Source: Planococcus donghaensis MPA1U2 (lineage in GTDB: Bacteria > Bacillota > Bacilli > Bacillales_A > Planococcaceae). From it: a stretch of DNA of 64,000 nt. Position 1 is the first letter of the stretch, and every line of letters begins with the position of its first letter. The notes under the pieces are model-generated. The model worked only from the letters and a program-made list of their open reading frames with translations, did no database searches and was not told where the DNA came from. The DNA is taken from NCBI RefSeq assembly GCF_000189395.1, contig NZ_AEPB01000015.1, forward strand, positions 1 to 64,000. Reading direction: 5' to 3'. This document shows, one piece after another, positions 1 through 9,500 of this stretch. A program made the position numbers and the translations under genes.

Positions 1-400
1 CTTTTAGTTCGTCCATAACCGCTTTAGCTTGAGTTTGCGTTTCCTCATCTAAATCTGCGAATGGATTGCCGTGACGATTGCCTTTCCCTTGACGTTCACC
101 CATCTCAGGTAATTCAATACCAAGTGCTTCGAGTTGAGTTTGCGCTTCTTCTTTTGTAATTGTGTCGTCTTGTAGTTCATCTAGAATTGCTTTTGCTTGA
201 TCTTTTGTTTCATCATCCAAATCGGCAAATGGACTACGGCGCTCTTCTTTATCCTTTGAAAGAGCTGTTGCGCTTTGTTCAGTTGCGTTTTCTGTTAAAG
301 TGTCTGTTGTTTCTGATGCAAACACTGGGCCCACTGCGGATCCTACAACTCCAATTGATAATGCACTTGTAGCGAGTAATAACGATAATTTTTTGTTCAT
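1..400 (-). CDS. secreted acidic repeat protein, 3' end beyond window
   Basis: The first 133 codons are present and the gene runs off the left edge. ATG at 400 follows AGGAGG by 8 bases. Residues 1 to about 27 form a signal peptide (MNKK basic start, hydrophobic core, VFA-S cleavage). Behind it lies a Glu/Asp/Thr/Gln-rich region with a 56-residue repeat: FADLDDETKDQAKAILDEL returns 56 residues later as FADLDEETQTQAKAVMDEL, before the truncation. No enzyme motif is visible. I do not recognise the family; the protein is probably exported and may be cell-wall or matrix associated. It is divergent from the two-component system at 563-2588, with paired direct repeats in the shared promoter region, so it may be a target of that regulator (inference). 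Confidence 0.75.
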   Translation of the reverse strand, partial: MNKKLSLLLATSALSIGVVGSAVGPVFASETTDTLTENATEQSATALSKDKEERRSPFADLDDETKDQAKAILDELQDDTITKEEAQTQLEALGIELPEMGERQGKGNRHGNPFADLDEETQTQAKAVMDELK

Positions 401-445
401 TTAAAATTCCTCCTAAGTTTTGATGTGATGTCTTACAATGCTTAC

Positions 446-476
446 TATAAAGTGGGTTAGTGAAAGTTTAGTGAAA
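446..476 (-). promoter_or_regulatory. direct repeats and -10 element upstream of the secreted repeat protein
   Basis: On the minus strand TTTCACTAA occurs twice (476-468 and 465-457), start to start 11 bases apart, followed 5 bases later by TATAGT (451-446). One helical turn spacing next to a -10 without a good -35 is the usual layout of sites for OmpR-type response regulators, and such a gene starts at 563. Operator function is inferred. Confidence 0.45.
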
Positions 477-562
477 TTGAAAAAGAATTTTCATTTGTTT
501 TTCATAAAGGTATGGTATTTTTAGAAAAGATAAAAAGGGTTTTTTATGAGAGGAGGGTTCAC

Positions 563-1237
563 ATGAAAGTGCTACTAGCCGAAGATGATGAGCGCCTTGG
601 TGAACTGGTCGTTCATTTATTAAAGAAAAAAGGAGCTTCTGTTGTCGACTGGGTAACAGAAGGTGAAGATGCCATTGCTTATGCGCAAGCCTCTTTTTAT
701 GATGTCGTCATTCTCGACTGGATGATGCCAAATGGCGATGGCGTATCCGTTTGTCGACATTTACGAGCAGTGGGTTATAGCGGGGCGGTATTGATGTTGA
801 CGGCAAAAGGCACTGTGCCAGATCGAGTAGAAGGACTAGATGCCGGGGCAGATGATTATATCGTCAAACCGTTTGAAATTGAAGAGTTATGGGCACGGCT
901 TAATGCGTTAACGAGACGTACGCGCACACCAATCCGAGAAGAAACGGTGATGATTGGCGAGTTATTGTTAAATCGAACAAGTCATACGCTCTACTATCAA
1001 GAAGAAGAAATTTTGCTCACACCGCGTGAGTTTCAATTGTTCGAACTGCTTGTAGTAAATCGGGGACAAGTACTGACCCGTGAATTGATACTCGATCGCA
1101 TATGGGGACTCGATGCCGAAGTGTCTTTAAAAACAATTGATGCCACAGTGAAGCTATTAAGGAAGAAAATTAGCCGCACCAGTAAAGAAGAGTTCATCAA
1201 AGCGGTTCGCGGGGTGGGGTATAAAATTGAAGCGTGA
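563..1237 (+). CDS. OmpR/PhoB-family response regulator
   Basis: 224 residues. An N-terminal receiver domain (1-115) with acidic pair EDD at 7-9, phospho-acceptor D52 in VILDWMMP, and the conserved Lys in VKPFE; then a winged-helix DNA-binding domain (about 127-222) ending VRGVGYKI. An in-frame ATG exists 51 bases upstream, but GAGAGGAGG lies just before 563, so 563 is the start. The stop overlaps the start of the sensor kinase by 11 bases, so the two are translated as one unit. Target unknown; the divergent secreted protein is the nearest candidate. Confidence 0.93.
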   Translation: MKVLLAEDDERLGELVVHLLKKKGASVVDWVTEGEDAIAYAQASFYDVVILDWMMPNGDGVSVCRHLRAVGYSGAVLMLTAKGTVPDRVEGLDAGADDYIVKPFEIEELWARLNALTRRTRTPIREETVMIGELLLNRTSHTLYYQEEEILLTPREFQLFELLVVNRGQVLTRELILDRIWGLDAEVSLKTIDATVKLLRKKISRTSKEEFIKAVRGVGYKIEA

Positions 1238-2588
1238 AAAAAGAACAAAGCGAGCTGAAAAAACAAAAGATGTCTTTCGTGCCACACATAAACGCCTGAC
1301 CTTATTTTACAGCGGCATTTTTTCCATCTTTTTGATCCTCTTTGTAGCGATTGTGTTATTTATTTTGTATCAAGTAGTTTTTAGCGGTCAAGAGCAGGAA
1401 CTACGGCAGCTTGCCGAACAAGAAATAACGGATCTTCGCAGAGAAACTTTTGGTCCGGTTGCTCCTACGCGGAGACTGCCGCGCCAACAATTTCTAGCAG
1501 AAAATCAACTGTTTTATTACGTACAAACTTCTGATGGCGAACTTGTAGTATCTAATGAAGGCATTGAACAGCTACAGCCATTGTATTTGGACCTTATTTC
1601 TAGTTGGACCCCTAGCGAAACGGAAGTTAAACAAGAGACCATCACGATTCCAATGGAAGATCCTGACTTTAATGAGTTTCAAAATTTCAATTTTACGGTT
1701 CTCACTTTAGCGCGTCCGGTCGTGGTTGACGGTGACGTTGTCGGTACGATGTATATCGGTCTCGACATTTCCAATATCACACGGATTTTCCGTTGGACGG
1801 TCATCGTACTTAGTGGACTAGCTGTTCTCTTTATTGGTATCGGAATTGTGCTTAGTTATATCATGTCAAAACGGGCACTCGTTCCGGTTCAGCGGAGCTA
1901 CAACCAGCAACGTGAATTGGTGGCGAACGCATCACACGAATTGCGAACGCCGCTAAGTACGATTTTATCTTCTATAGAAGTGCTTGAAATGGAGCGGGAA
2001 GAGAAAGATCCTTTTACTGGACGTATTTTGGACGGGTTAAAACATGAGGTTCGTCGAATGACTGTATTGGTTAGTGATTTGCTGACACTGGCTCAAGCAG
2101 ATTCACCAGGTGCCAACGCGCTAGTTTGTAACTGGTGCAACTTAACTCTAGCGAGCGAACAATTGCTAAGCTCTTTTAAAGCAAGAGCAACTGCTAAAAA
2201 AATCGATTTAACACTAGATGCACCTGCGGAAGTAAACGTATATGCAGATTGCGACAAATTAGTTCAGCTATTATCGATTCTACTCGACAATGCGATCAAC
2301 TATACACTAGAAGGCGGCAGTGTTACTGTCACCTTGCAAATACGCAACGATTCTTTATTGCTTGCCGTACGAGATACCGGAATTGGCATTGCAGCTGCTG
2401 ACCAAGACCGTATTTTCGATCGCTTTTACCGAGCAGACAAAGCACGGACCCGAAAAGAAGGTGGACATGGACTTGGTCTGGCAATCGGCAAATGGATTGT
2501 AGACGCACACGGTGGAACGATTTGGGTGGAAAGTTCAGCAGGTGAAGGGTCGTTATTTCAAGTACGGATTCCAAATGGTGACAAGTAA
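1227..2588 (+). CDS. membrane sensor histidine kinase
   Basis: 453 residues from a TTG start inside the regulator gene; no in-frame ATG precedes the first membrane segment. Layout: TM1 about 26-50, extracellular sensor about 51-185, TM2 about 188-213, then a HisKA helix with phospho-His H237 in ASHELRTPLS, an N box (LLDNAINYT), G1 box (DTGIGI), F box region (DRFYR) and G2 box (GHGLGLAI). All catalytic motifs are intact. HAMP is short or absent, as the HisKA motif lies only about 25 residues after TM2. Partner of the regulator at 563. The architecture resembles Bacillus YclK-type kinases but the sensor region is not diagnostic. Confidence 0.92.
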   Translation: MKREKRTKRAEKTKDVFRATHKRLTLFYSGIFSIFLILFVAIVLFILYQVVFSGQEQELRQLAEQEITDLRRETFGPVAPTRRLPRQQFLAENQLFYYVQTSDGELVVSNEGIEQLQPLYLDLISSWTPSETEVKQETITIPMEDPDFNEFQNFNFTVLTLARPVVVDGDVVGTMYIGLDISNITRIFRWTVIVLSGLAVLFIGIGIVLSYIMSKRALVPVQRSYNQQRELVANASHELRTPLSTILSSIEVLEMEREEKDPFTGRILDGLKHEVRRMTVLVSDLLTLAQADSPGANALVCNWCNLTLASEQLLSSFKARATAKKIDLTLDAPAEVNVYADCDKLVQLLSILLDNAINYTLEGGSVTVTLQIRNDSLLLAVRDTGIGIAAADQDRIFDRFYRADKARTRKEGGHGLGLAIGKWIVDAHGGTIWVESSAGEGSLFQVRIPNGDK

Positions 2589-2672
2589 AGTAAGCAGGTA
2601 GTATTTTAAAGAACATGACCTTGAACAGGTTAACAGTCGACTTATAAAATAGAATGAGATAAGATTCAACAC

Positions 2673-2707
2673 AAAAACCGCCGCATAGAACTTCCGTCGG
2701 CGGTTTT
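2673..2707. terminator. bidirectional hairpin terminator
   Basis: AAAACCGCCG pairs with CGGCGGTTTT across a 14-base loop, with A-run and T-run on opposite sides. It sits between the converging sensor kinase gene and the YitT-type gene. Confidence 0.7.
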
Positions 2708-2763
2708 CGCATTGGATAAAAGAAATAAGAAGGTCTTTATAGATTTACTAGCTTGCATGAGAA

Positions 2764-3639
2764 TTAGTGAATGTCACGCTTTTTAAAGCTGCCGCCTCTT
2801 ACTTCGGCTACATCGTAAACGGCTACAAAGGCGTTGTTGTCAATTTCGAAGATGATTTCTTTCATTTTACTGTCTTCGAGTCGGTTGATGATGCAGGTGA
2901 TTTCTTTGTAATCCTCGTTTGTGTATGCCCCTTTGACGATATTATAGGTGGCATTACGCCCAAGACGGTCATAGATAGTTTGGACGAGCAGCTCAGGGTT
3001 ACGCGAAATGATTTTATACGTTTTAGAGCCACTGAATCCTTCTTCGACTAAGTGAATGACTTTGGCTGCAATGTAATAAGCAATTCCTGACAAGAAGGCA
3101 CCTTTTAGACCAAAGACGAATGAGACGATGATAAAGACGAACATGTTAAGAAATAAGATCAGGTCACTTGTCCCAAATGGCAGTTTGCGAGACAACAGTA
3201 CGGCCAGCATATCGATTCCATCGAGTGCTCCACCGTTTCGCAAAGCAATTCCCATTCCAAAACCAATGATGATTCCCCCAATGACTGTGATTAGTAATGT
3301 GTCTCCGACAATGATAGGTGGAATATGGTGCATAAGGGTCGTCGCATAGGCAAGAGAAGCAATACCGATGGTGGAGTAGATGGCGAAGCTTTTCCCGATT
3401 TGCTTATACCCTAAATAGATGAATGGAATATTTAAGACGGCAATCAGCAAACCTAACGGTATTCCAGTCAGTTGGGAGCCAACGATGCTGATACCGGTGA
3501 CCCCACCGTCCGATACATTATTCGGAATTAGCACAGTTTCGAGACCATATGCGGTGATAAAAGCACCGATGATGATGGGCAATGCTCGCAAAATTACTTT
3601 AACTTTATTAGCTTTTCGTTTTTTATTTAGTGCAGTCAT
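2764..3639 (-). CDS. yitT: YitT family membrane protein
   Basis: 291 residues. Five or six hydrophobic segments fill about residues 14-190 (YitT/DUF161 membrane region, with glycine-rich GGVTGIS and GGALDGID loops), followed by a cytoplasmic C-terminal DUF2179-type domain (about 205-285). The longest frame starts 45 bases upstream at 3684, but only the ATG at 3639 has a ribosome site (AGAGGAC 5 bases before), so I take that start. The transport substrate of this family is not established. The gene stands alone, facing the two-component operon. Confidence 0.88.
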   Translation of the reverse strand: MTALNKKRKANKVKVILRALPIIIGAFITAYGLETVLIPNNVSDGGVTGISIVGSQLTGIPLGLLIAVLNIPFIYLGYKQIGKSFAIYSTIGIASLAYATTLMHHIPPIIVGDTLLITVIGGIIIGFGMGIALRNGGALDGIDMLAVLLSRKLPFGTSDLILFLNMFVFIIVSFVFGLKGAFLSGIAYYIAAKVIHLVEEGFSGSKTYKIISRNPELLVQTIYDRLGRNATYNIVKGAYTNEDYKEITCIINRLEDSKMKEIIFEIDNNAFVAVYDVAEVRGGSFKKRDIH

Positions 3640-3734
3640 TCTAGTCCTCTTTTCTATCTTTTCGTGATGTGGTTTTATCCTCAACTATTAACTATAATCC
3701 TTTTATTGCTGATTTAGTAGCGCCAAGTTCAATA

Positions 3735-3763
3735 GAAACAATTAAAGACTGTTTTAATTGTTT
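3735..3763. promoter_or_regulatory. 12-base perfect inverted repeat between divergent genes
   Basis: GAAACAATTAAA and TTTAATTGTTTC flank a 6-base spacer in the region shared by the YitT gene and the YcxB-like gene. No T-run follows on either strand, so it is more like an operator than a terminator. The cognate regulator is unknown. Confidence 0.35.
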
Positions 3764-3916
3764 CCAAATTTTGCGAGACTGCAGTTTTTTCGTTTTACTT
3801 AGAAAGGTGAGAGAAATAACTTTTTATCCAAAAAATTCCTTTTATATGATATGATAGAGTCCAATTGAAGTCTTGAGAAAATGTCCAGGTCAATAAAAAA
3901 GGAGCTAAATAAGAAC

Positions 3917-4435
3917 ATGGAGATTGTCTATGAAGTAACCGAAGAAGCGTATATTGATTTTAATTTATACCACGCACAAAATTCTGAAACGGTCAGGAAA
4001 ACAATGACCATGCAACGAGTGTTGGTCCCGATTATTTATGTAGTGATGGCCATCGTACTTTCGTTTATATTGGATATTACAATCTTATTCATGGTAATTC
4101 CGTTTCTGATCATGGGAATTTTATGGGCTGTATTTTATCCGAAGTATTTTTATCTTCACATTCGGAAATTAGCTAAAAAGTTACTTCGAGAAGGAAAGAA
4201 TACAGGAATACTAGGTGTGCATACTATGATTTTTACAGAAGTGGGTCTTCGTGAAATCAGTGCAACAGGCGAAGAACTGGTATCGTGGGCGGGTATCGAA
4301 AATTTCGGCGAAGATACATCCAATTTGTATTTATATAATAGCGGCTTATCTGCTTATATTATTCCTAAGAGCAGCTTAGTGGATGTTGATCGAATTCGTC
4401 AATTTTTACTAGATAAGATTAATAACGAGAACTAG
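3917..4435 (+). CDS. YcxB-like membrane protein
   Basis: 172 residues. Start taken at ATG 3917 (MEIVYEVTEE), preceded by AAAGGAG about 12 bases upstream; an in-frame ATG at 3881 would only add a basic tail. Two adjacent membrane segments (about 34-78) are followed by a soluble C-terminal domain with the pattern of YcxB-like C-terminal domains (TFTEVGL, SWAGIENF, YIIPKSSL). Function of the family is unknown. The gene is monocistronic, with a hairpin downstream. Confidence 0.75.
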   Translation: MEIVYEVTEEAYIDFNLYHAQNSETVRKTMTMQRVLVPIIYVVMAIVLSFILDITILFMVIPFLIMGILWAVFYPKYFYLHIRKLAKKLLREGKNTGILGVHTMIFTEVGLREISATGEELVSWAGIENFGEDTSNLYLYNSGLSAYIIPKSSLVDVDRIRQFLLDKINNEN

Positions 4436-4504
4436 AGGCAAAGGCTGCATCTATTTTGTTAGAGAAAGACAGGACTATAGATTAAATCCAATACTTATGT
4501 AGGA

Positions 4505-4540
4505 GCGCCGGCAGAAAATATTCTGTTCGGTGGCTTTTTG
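4505..4540 (+). terminator. imperfect hairpin followed by T-run
   Basis: A GC-rich stem closing on CAGAA/TTCTG with wobble pairs, then TTTTT, 70 bases after the YcxB-like stop. Confidence 0.5.
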
Positions 4541-4583
4541 ATTTCTATAAAATTAGTCTATTGAAGACTCTATTCAAAAACAA

Positions 4584-4614
4584 TTGTAATGCATTCTTCC
4601 TTATATGGTAGAAT
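4584..4614 (+). promoter_or_regulatory. candidate sigma-A promoter of yiaA
   Basis: TTGTAA at 4584 and an extended -10, TGG-TAGAAT ending 4614, with a long 19-base spacer. It would give a leader of about 80 bases before the yiaA start. Confidence 0.4.
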
Positions 4615-4701
4615 AATCGTAATAAAATATTTTTGTAAAATTGAGACAGCGGTGCAAAAAGAGAGAAATCCGCACTACTAAAAGACAAGGGGGTTATGTA
4701 T

Positions 4702-5160
4702 ATGTTAGGGGATAGAGACGAAGACGTATTCACGAAGAAACCAGTGGAAAAACGCAGGCTTGGTGAACCAACTGGCGCGTTCAAAGGTGCATCTTGGGGT
4801 GCATTGCTTATTGGGGTATCAACGTATTTAATCGGTTTGTACAATGCAGGAATGGAGTTAAACGAAAAAGGCTATTATATTACCGTTATGATTCTTGGAC
4901 TTTACTCGGCCGTTTCTCTTCAAAAAGCGGTAAGAGACCGCGATGAAGGAATACGCGTTACCAACTTGTACTACGGCATTAGCTGGTTTGCGCTCATTGC
5001 CGCAATTTCACTTATGGCGATTGGCTTGTTTAATGCAGGTAGTATCACGTTGAGTGAAAAAGGCTTTTACGGCATTTCGTTCGTCTTGAGTTTGTTTGCT
5101 GTTGTGACCGTACAAAAAAACGTGCGCGATACAGAAGAAGCAAACAATATGGATGAGTAG
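4702..5160 (+). CDS. yiaA: YiaA/YiaB-type inner membrane protein
   Basis: 152 residues. Two copies of the YiaAB two-helix domain: about 27-78 (GASWGALLIGVSTYLIGLYNA, then LNEKGYY and LQKAVRDR) and about 92-144 (GISWFALIAAISLMAIGLFNA, LSEKGFY, VQKNVRD). The four membrane helices and the paired EKGxY and QKxVRD signatures match the family closely. ATG 4702 is preferred over 4696 because AAGGGGG sits 8 bases before it. Role unknown; no operon partner. Confidence 0.88.
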   Translation: MLGDRDEDVFTKKPVEKRRLGEPTGAFKGASWGALLIGVSTYLIGLYNAGMELNEKGYYITVMILGLYSAVSLQKAVRDRDEGIRVTNLYYGISWFALIAAISLMAIGLFNAGSITLSEKGFYGISFVLSLFAVVTVQKNVRDTEEANNMDE

Positions 5161-5235
5161 TGAGAGGCGTAAGAACTTTGTAAAATCACGCCATTAATCA
5201 AAGACAAAATTTAACGAACAGAAAGAGGAAACCAA

Positions 5236-6138
5236 TTGAAAATCCAAGTTAAAAAGTTAATGTTATCGACTATCGTAACAAGCTTTGTATTTACAGGGGG
5301 AGTCGGTAATGTCTTCGCACAAGAAACATCGACAAACGCTAAGCCAGAAACGGAACAAATGCAGCAAAACAAACAAGAGACCAAGTATTCGAAAAAAGTA
5401 ATGGAAGCTGTACGCGTTGCTTTAGGAGCAGATGCAAAATCTACGCAAAAAGATAGCGCTATCAACACATTGCCAAAAACGCAAGTTATGGATTACTACT
5501 TGGCATCATTTGGTAAAAAGCTAAAAGGTAACGAAGTTCGTCGAGCAGTAAAAGAAGTGTTTTCGGTTGATTTGAACATGATTTCAGAAATGAATTATGG
5601 CAGCAAATTGAGCGTTTATTCGGATGACATTATGGAAAGCTTGCGAGTTTCTTTGGGAGAAGCACCAACATCTAAAGCAAAAGACGAGCAGATTATGAGC
5701 ATGATGAAAAACGAAGTAATGGACCTCTATATAAAACAACATGATTATTCACTTACAGGGGTAGCGAGCCGAGCGCTGATTAATGGTATTTATGGCGTTA
5801 ACTTGGAAGGAATCTCTGGTTTGGAATACTTGCAAATAGCCATCTATTCTAAAGGACAATGGATTATAAAAAGTGACAAGGATTTATTCATGTTAAAATC
5901 TAGCCTTGACGATGTGGATGTGTCGATTTCTACAACGCCTTATTTTAAAGAAGTAACAGGCAGCGACCAACTGCCAGCAGCTTTAAAGAACAAATTTCTA
6001 GATATGGGCTTTACTTATATTGAAGAAACCAACCTTCTGTATTACAAAGACCCAGCCGGCAAATCAGTTTCAGATCAATTCAAAGGGCAAGTAATCAGGC
6101 TTCTTGCTGGAACAGTAATAAACCAATACCAAAAGTAA
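5236..6138 (+). CDS. secreted protein with internal tandem duplication
   Basis: 300 residues from a TTG start with GAAAGAGGA 8 bases upstream. Signal peptide 1-28 (NVFA-QE cleavage). Residues 53-129 and 130-206 are two copies of one module: VMEAVRVALG/IMESLRVSLG, then VMDYY/VMDLY, then EVFSVDL/GIYGVNL at matching spacing of about 77 residues. The C-terminal 90 residues are different and end with a DPAGKSVSD segment. No catalytic motif or known domain is recognised. It is followed directly by a strong terminator and lies upstream of the M36 protease on the same strand but as a separate unit. Confidence 0.8.
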   Translation: MKIQVKKLMLSTIVTSFVFTGGVGNVFAQETSTNAKPETEQMQQNKQETKYSKKVMEAVRVALGADAKSTQKDSAINTLPKTQVMDYYLASFGKKLKGNEVRRAVKEVFSVDLNMISEMNYGSKLSVYSDDIMESLRVSLGEAPTSKAKDEQIMSMMKNEVMDLYIKQHDYSLTGVASRALINGIYGVNLEGISGLEYLQIAIYSKGQWIIKSDKDLFMLKSSLDDVDVSISTTPYFKEVTGSDQLPAALKNKFLDMGFTYIEETNLLYYKDPAGKSVSDQFKGQVIRLLAGTVINQYQK

Positions 6139-6149
6139 TTCTTAGAAGC

Positions 6150-6190
6150 TCAAACCGCCTATCTCTCAACCGAGATAGGCGGTTTTTTCT
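6150..6190 (+). terminator. strong rho-independent terminator
   Basis: AAACCGCCTATCTC pairs perfectly with GAGATAGGCGGTTT over a short loop, followed by TTTTTT, 12 bases after the stop at 6138. Confidence 0.9.
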
Positions 6191-6221
6191 TGTTTAAAAT
6201 TGACTTTCTAATTGCTTGGAG

Positions 6222-6280
6222 TGCAAGCGCTCGACTCCTGCGGGGACAGCACGAGCTGGAACGGAAAGCAGCCCCATTAT
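6222..6280. repeat. remnant of a Bacillales GC-rich intergenic repeat
   Basis: In the 399-base gap 6139-6537, which holds no gene, the stretch with CGACTCCTGCGGGGACAGC, then ACGAGCTGGAACGGAAAGC, is GC-rich against AT-rich surroundings. From memory it resembles the 5' half of a hairpin-forming intergenic repeat common in Planococcaceae and Bacillaceae. A possible distal fragment (ACGTCCGTCGGAA) lies near 6344. No second copy occurs in this window. The rest of the gap shows no clear structure. Confidence 0.4.
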
Positions 6281-6537
6281 GCTCCTTGTCAATAATCATT
6301 CCTATGAACCAAGTAGAAAAATGCTTGACTACTGATTAGAAAACGTCCGTCGGAATGTACAACCCACATTTTCTCAACTCAATCACAAAGCCTACTACCA
6401 ATAGTCTATTCCTCGCTACTACCTTGTAACAGTCTTACTACTGCTTAGTCAGTGTTTATCAACTATTGGGTAGGACTTTATCTTATAGTGAAGAACAAGT
6501 ACTAAGTATCACGATTAAAATTGAGAAATGGGGATGT

Positions 6538-9500
6538 ATGATGAAGAAGGAAAAAGTATTTTCTGTATTGGGTTCGGCTGTCTTAGCAAGTTCCTTATTA
6601 ATTCCTTTTACCACAAATGCCATGGAGATTTCAGGACCGATCGCTTCAACAAGTGTTTTGGAAACCCAAACACATGAACAATTGTATGACGCTCGAAATG
6701 TGCTGAGTGGCGTAATCCCTACGAGCAAACAATTACTAGCAACCAATAAATTAATCGATTCCATTGGAAGCGGCACCAAAGTTCAGTGGAACAAAATGTT
6801 TGGTACACCTTCATCCATCGTAAAAGATAAAGGGTATTTAACAGCTCCATCTTCAGGTTCTGCAGAAACGATTGCGCGCGGCTGGTTAAAAGCCAACGCT
6901 GAAGTTTTTGGATTGGCTGAAAAAGATATCGATTCCTTAAAAGTAATTCGCAATTATAAAGTGCCTGGCACAGGGCTTCAACCTGTTACATTCCAACAAT
7001 CATTTGACGGAATCGAGTCGATTTTTGGAGGGCGTGTAATTGTCGCGGTCAATAAATCGGGACAGATATTATCCGTAACAGGCAATTTGTCGAAAGCAAA
7101 ATCTTTTGTAAATGACTTTGCGTTATCCGAAGCAGATGCATTAAACAAAGTCATTTCATTAGAACAACCGGGTTTGGCGTATACAGCTAAATCAGCAGGA
7201 CAAGCAAATGGTTGGAAAGTGTTTGACGGGAATAATGTATTACCGACTAAACAATACGTGAAAAAAGCGGTGTTTTCTAAAGGCGATGAAATGAGACCGG
7301 TTTACCGCGTCTTGTATATCGAAGAACTTCAAGAAGGTGCAGAAGTGATTATTGATGCGAAAACAGGAGAACGGCTATACGAACGTTCACTTGTTCAACA
7401 CTTAAATCCAGAAGGTGCGATTTTTGAAAACTATCCGGGGTCATCTAAAGGTGGGACGTTGGTCAATAAATCCTTTAAAGGTGACGCTGCTGCTTCACCA
7501 AACGGCTGGTTACTTCCGACAAGTGAACTTGGCGTTACGACACTTGGTAACAATGCAAATTCGTTTGCCAACTGGAGTAACTTCTTAGCACCAGCCGATC
7601 AAGCGGTTCGACCGGTCAATCCGTTAGGACAATTTAAATACCCGTTCTTAAATGCTTGGCAAAAGAGTAAAGGGCAAGCATTGCCTCCTTCTTATGCAGA
7701 AGACGTCAACAGTGCGACAACAAATCTATTTTATCACCACAATTTGTTCCACGATTATTTCTATAAACTTGGATGGGTTGAAGGTGCAGGAAATCTTCAG
7801 ACCACAAACTTTGGCAAAGGCGGATCTGATGGCGATGCCATTATGGGATTGGTTCAAGCAGGAGCGGTTTCAGGTGGGGAACCAACATACACTGGTCGTG
7901 ACAACGCTTATATGCTGACATTGCCAGATGGGCTTCCAGCATGGAGCGGGATGTTCTTATGGGAGCCGATCGCAGGCGCGTTTGAAGGCGAATATGCAGA
8001 CGGTGATTACGATGCAGGGATTATTTATCATGAATATTCTCACGCTTTGTCTACTCGATTAGTTGCCGGCGGAGAGTCTCTTGGCAGCCATCAGGCAGGT
8101 TCGATGGGTGAAGCTTGGGGAGACTGGTTTGCGATGCATTACTTGATCAAAAATAACTTACAAGACAAAGCAGTTGTCGGTGCTTACGTAACAGGCAACG
8201 AAGAACGAGGAATTCGCAGCTGGGCATTAGAAGATAGCCCGCTGCAATACGGTGATATCGGCTTTGATATTATCGGACCTGAAGTTCACGCAGACGGCGA
8301 AATTTGGGCAGCGATTCTTTGGAAAGTTAGAGAAGATTTGCTGGCGTCACTTGGTAAAGAAGCAGGTGAGAAAGTCGTTGAGCAATTGGTCATCGATGCG
8401 ATGCCAATTTCTGCTCCGAATCCATCAATGGTAGATATGCGCGATGCCATCATTGCAGCTGATACAGAACGTTACGGTGGGAAACATTACGACACATTGT
8501 GGGCAGCCTTTGCAAGTCGCGGGTTAGGATTTAATGCAGCTTCAAATGGCGGCAACGATACCGACCCAACACCTGCTTATAACCATCCGGTAAATGACAA
8601 AAATGGTTTGTTCGCCGGCAAGATTATTAACGCCGCTACAAATAAACCCGTTGAAGATGTTCGCATCATTATTGGTGAATATGAAGCTAGAACAAGTGCC
8701 GTTACGAAAACAGCAGAAAAAGGCGCATTTGGCGTTCCAATGTTAGCCGGAACTTACGACATCACCATCCAAGCAAAAGGCTTTGGTTCACGAACACTTA
8801 AAGATGTTGAAATTGATACAGGTAAAAACAAAGCATTGAAAATTTCGCTAGAACCAAACGTTGCCTCTTCATCAAATGGTGCAGCAGTTACGAGCGTGTC
8901 TAGTGAGTCTGACAGCAACCAAGTGAAAATGGCCATTGATGATACAGAAGCGAGTGTATACGCATCTGAAGCTCAAGAAGGCGGCTTTACAGGCGCAGAA
9001 TTTGTTGTTGATTTGGCGACGGATAAAGCGGTTAAAGTTTCTAGCGTCAACGTCAGTGCCTTTAAAGACATCTCTAAAGGAAGATTTGCGACAATCAAAG
9101 ACTTTACGGTACTTTCTTCTATAGACGGGGAAACGTGGACGGAGATTGTAGATAGTGAATTTACAGCTTCGATTCCACGTCCAGCTACACCTGATTTGCA
9201 CTACAAAGAATACGAATTAGAAAAAACAGTGGAAGCGAAATACTTGAAACTGGTTGTGAAAAACGCGCAAAATAATGCAGCTGGCTATATTCAAGTAGCT
9301 GAACTGCAAGCATTCGGACCAGGCAAAACAAAAATTTCCCCGCTTGTGCTAGAGCCTGAAGAGCCGTTTGTGGCTACAGGAACAGTTACAGCAGGGAACG
9401 CTGGAACGGGCATCGGCAACTTAGCAGATGTGGGTGCGACCCTTGCGGTAACGGAAAATGAGTTTGTGACTACCCAAAATCCAACTCCGACGACACAAGG

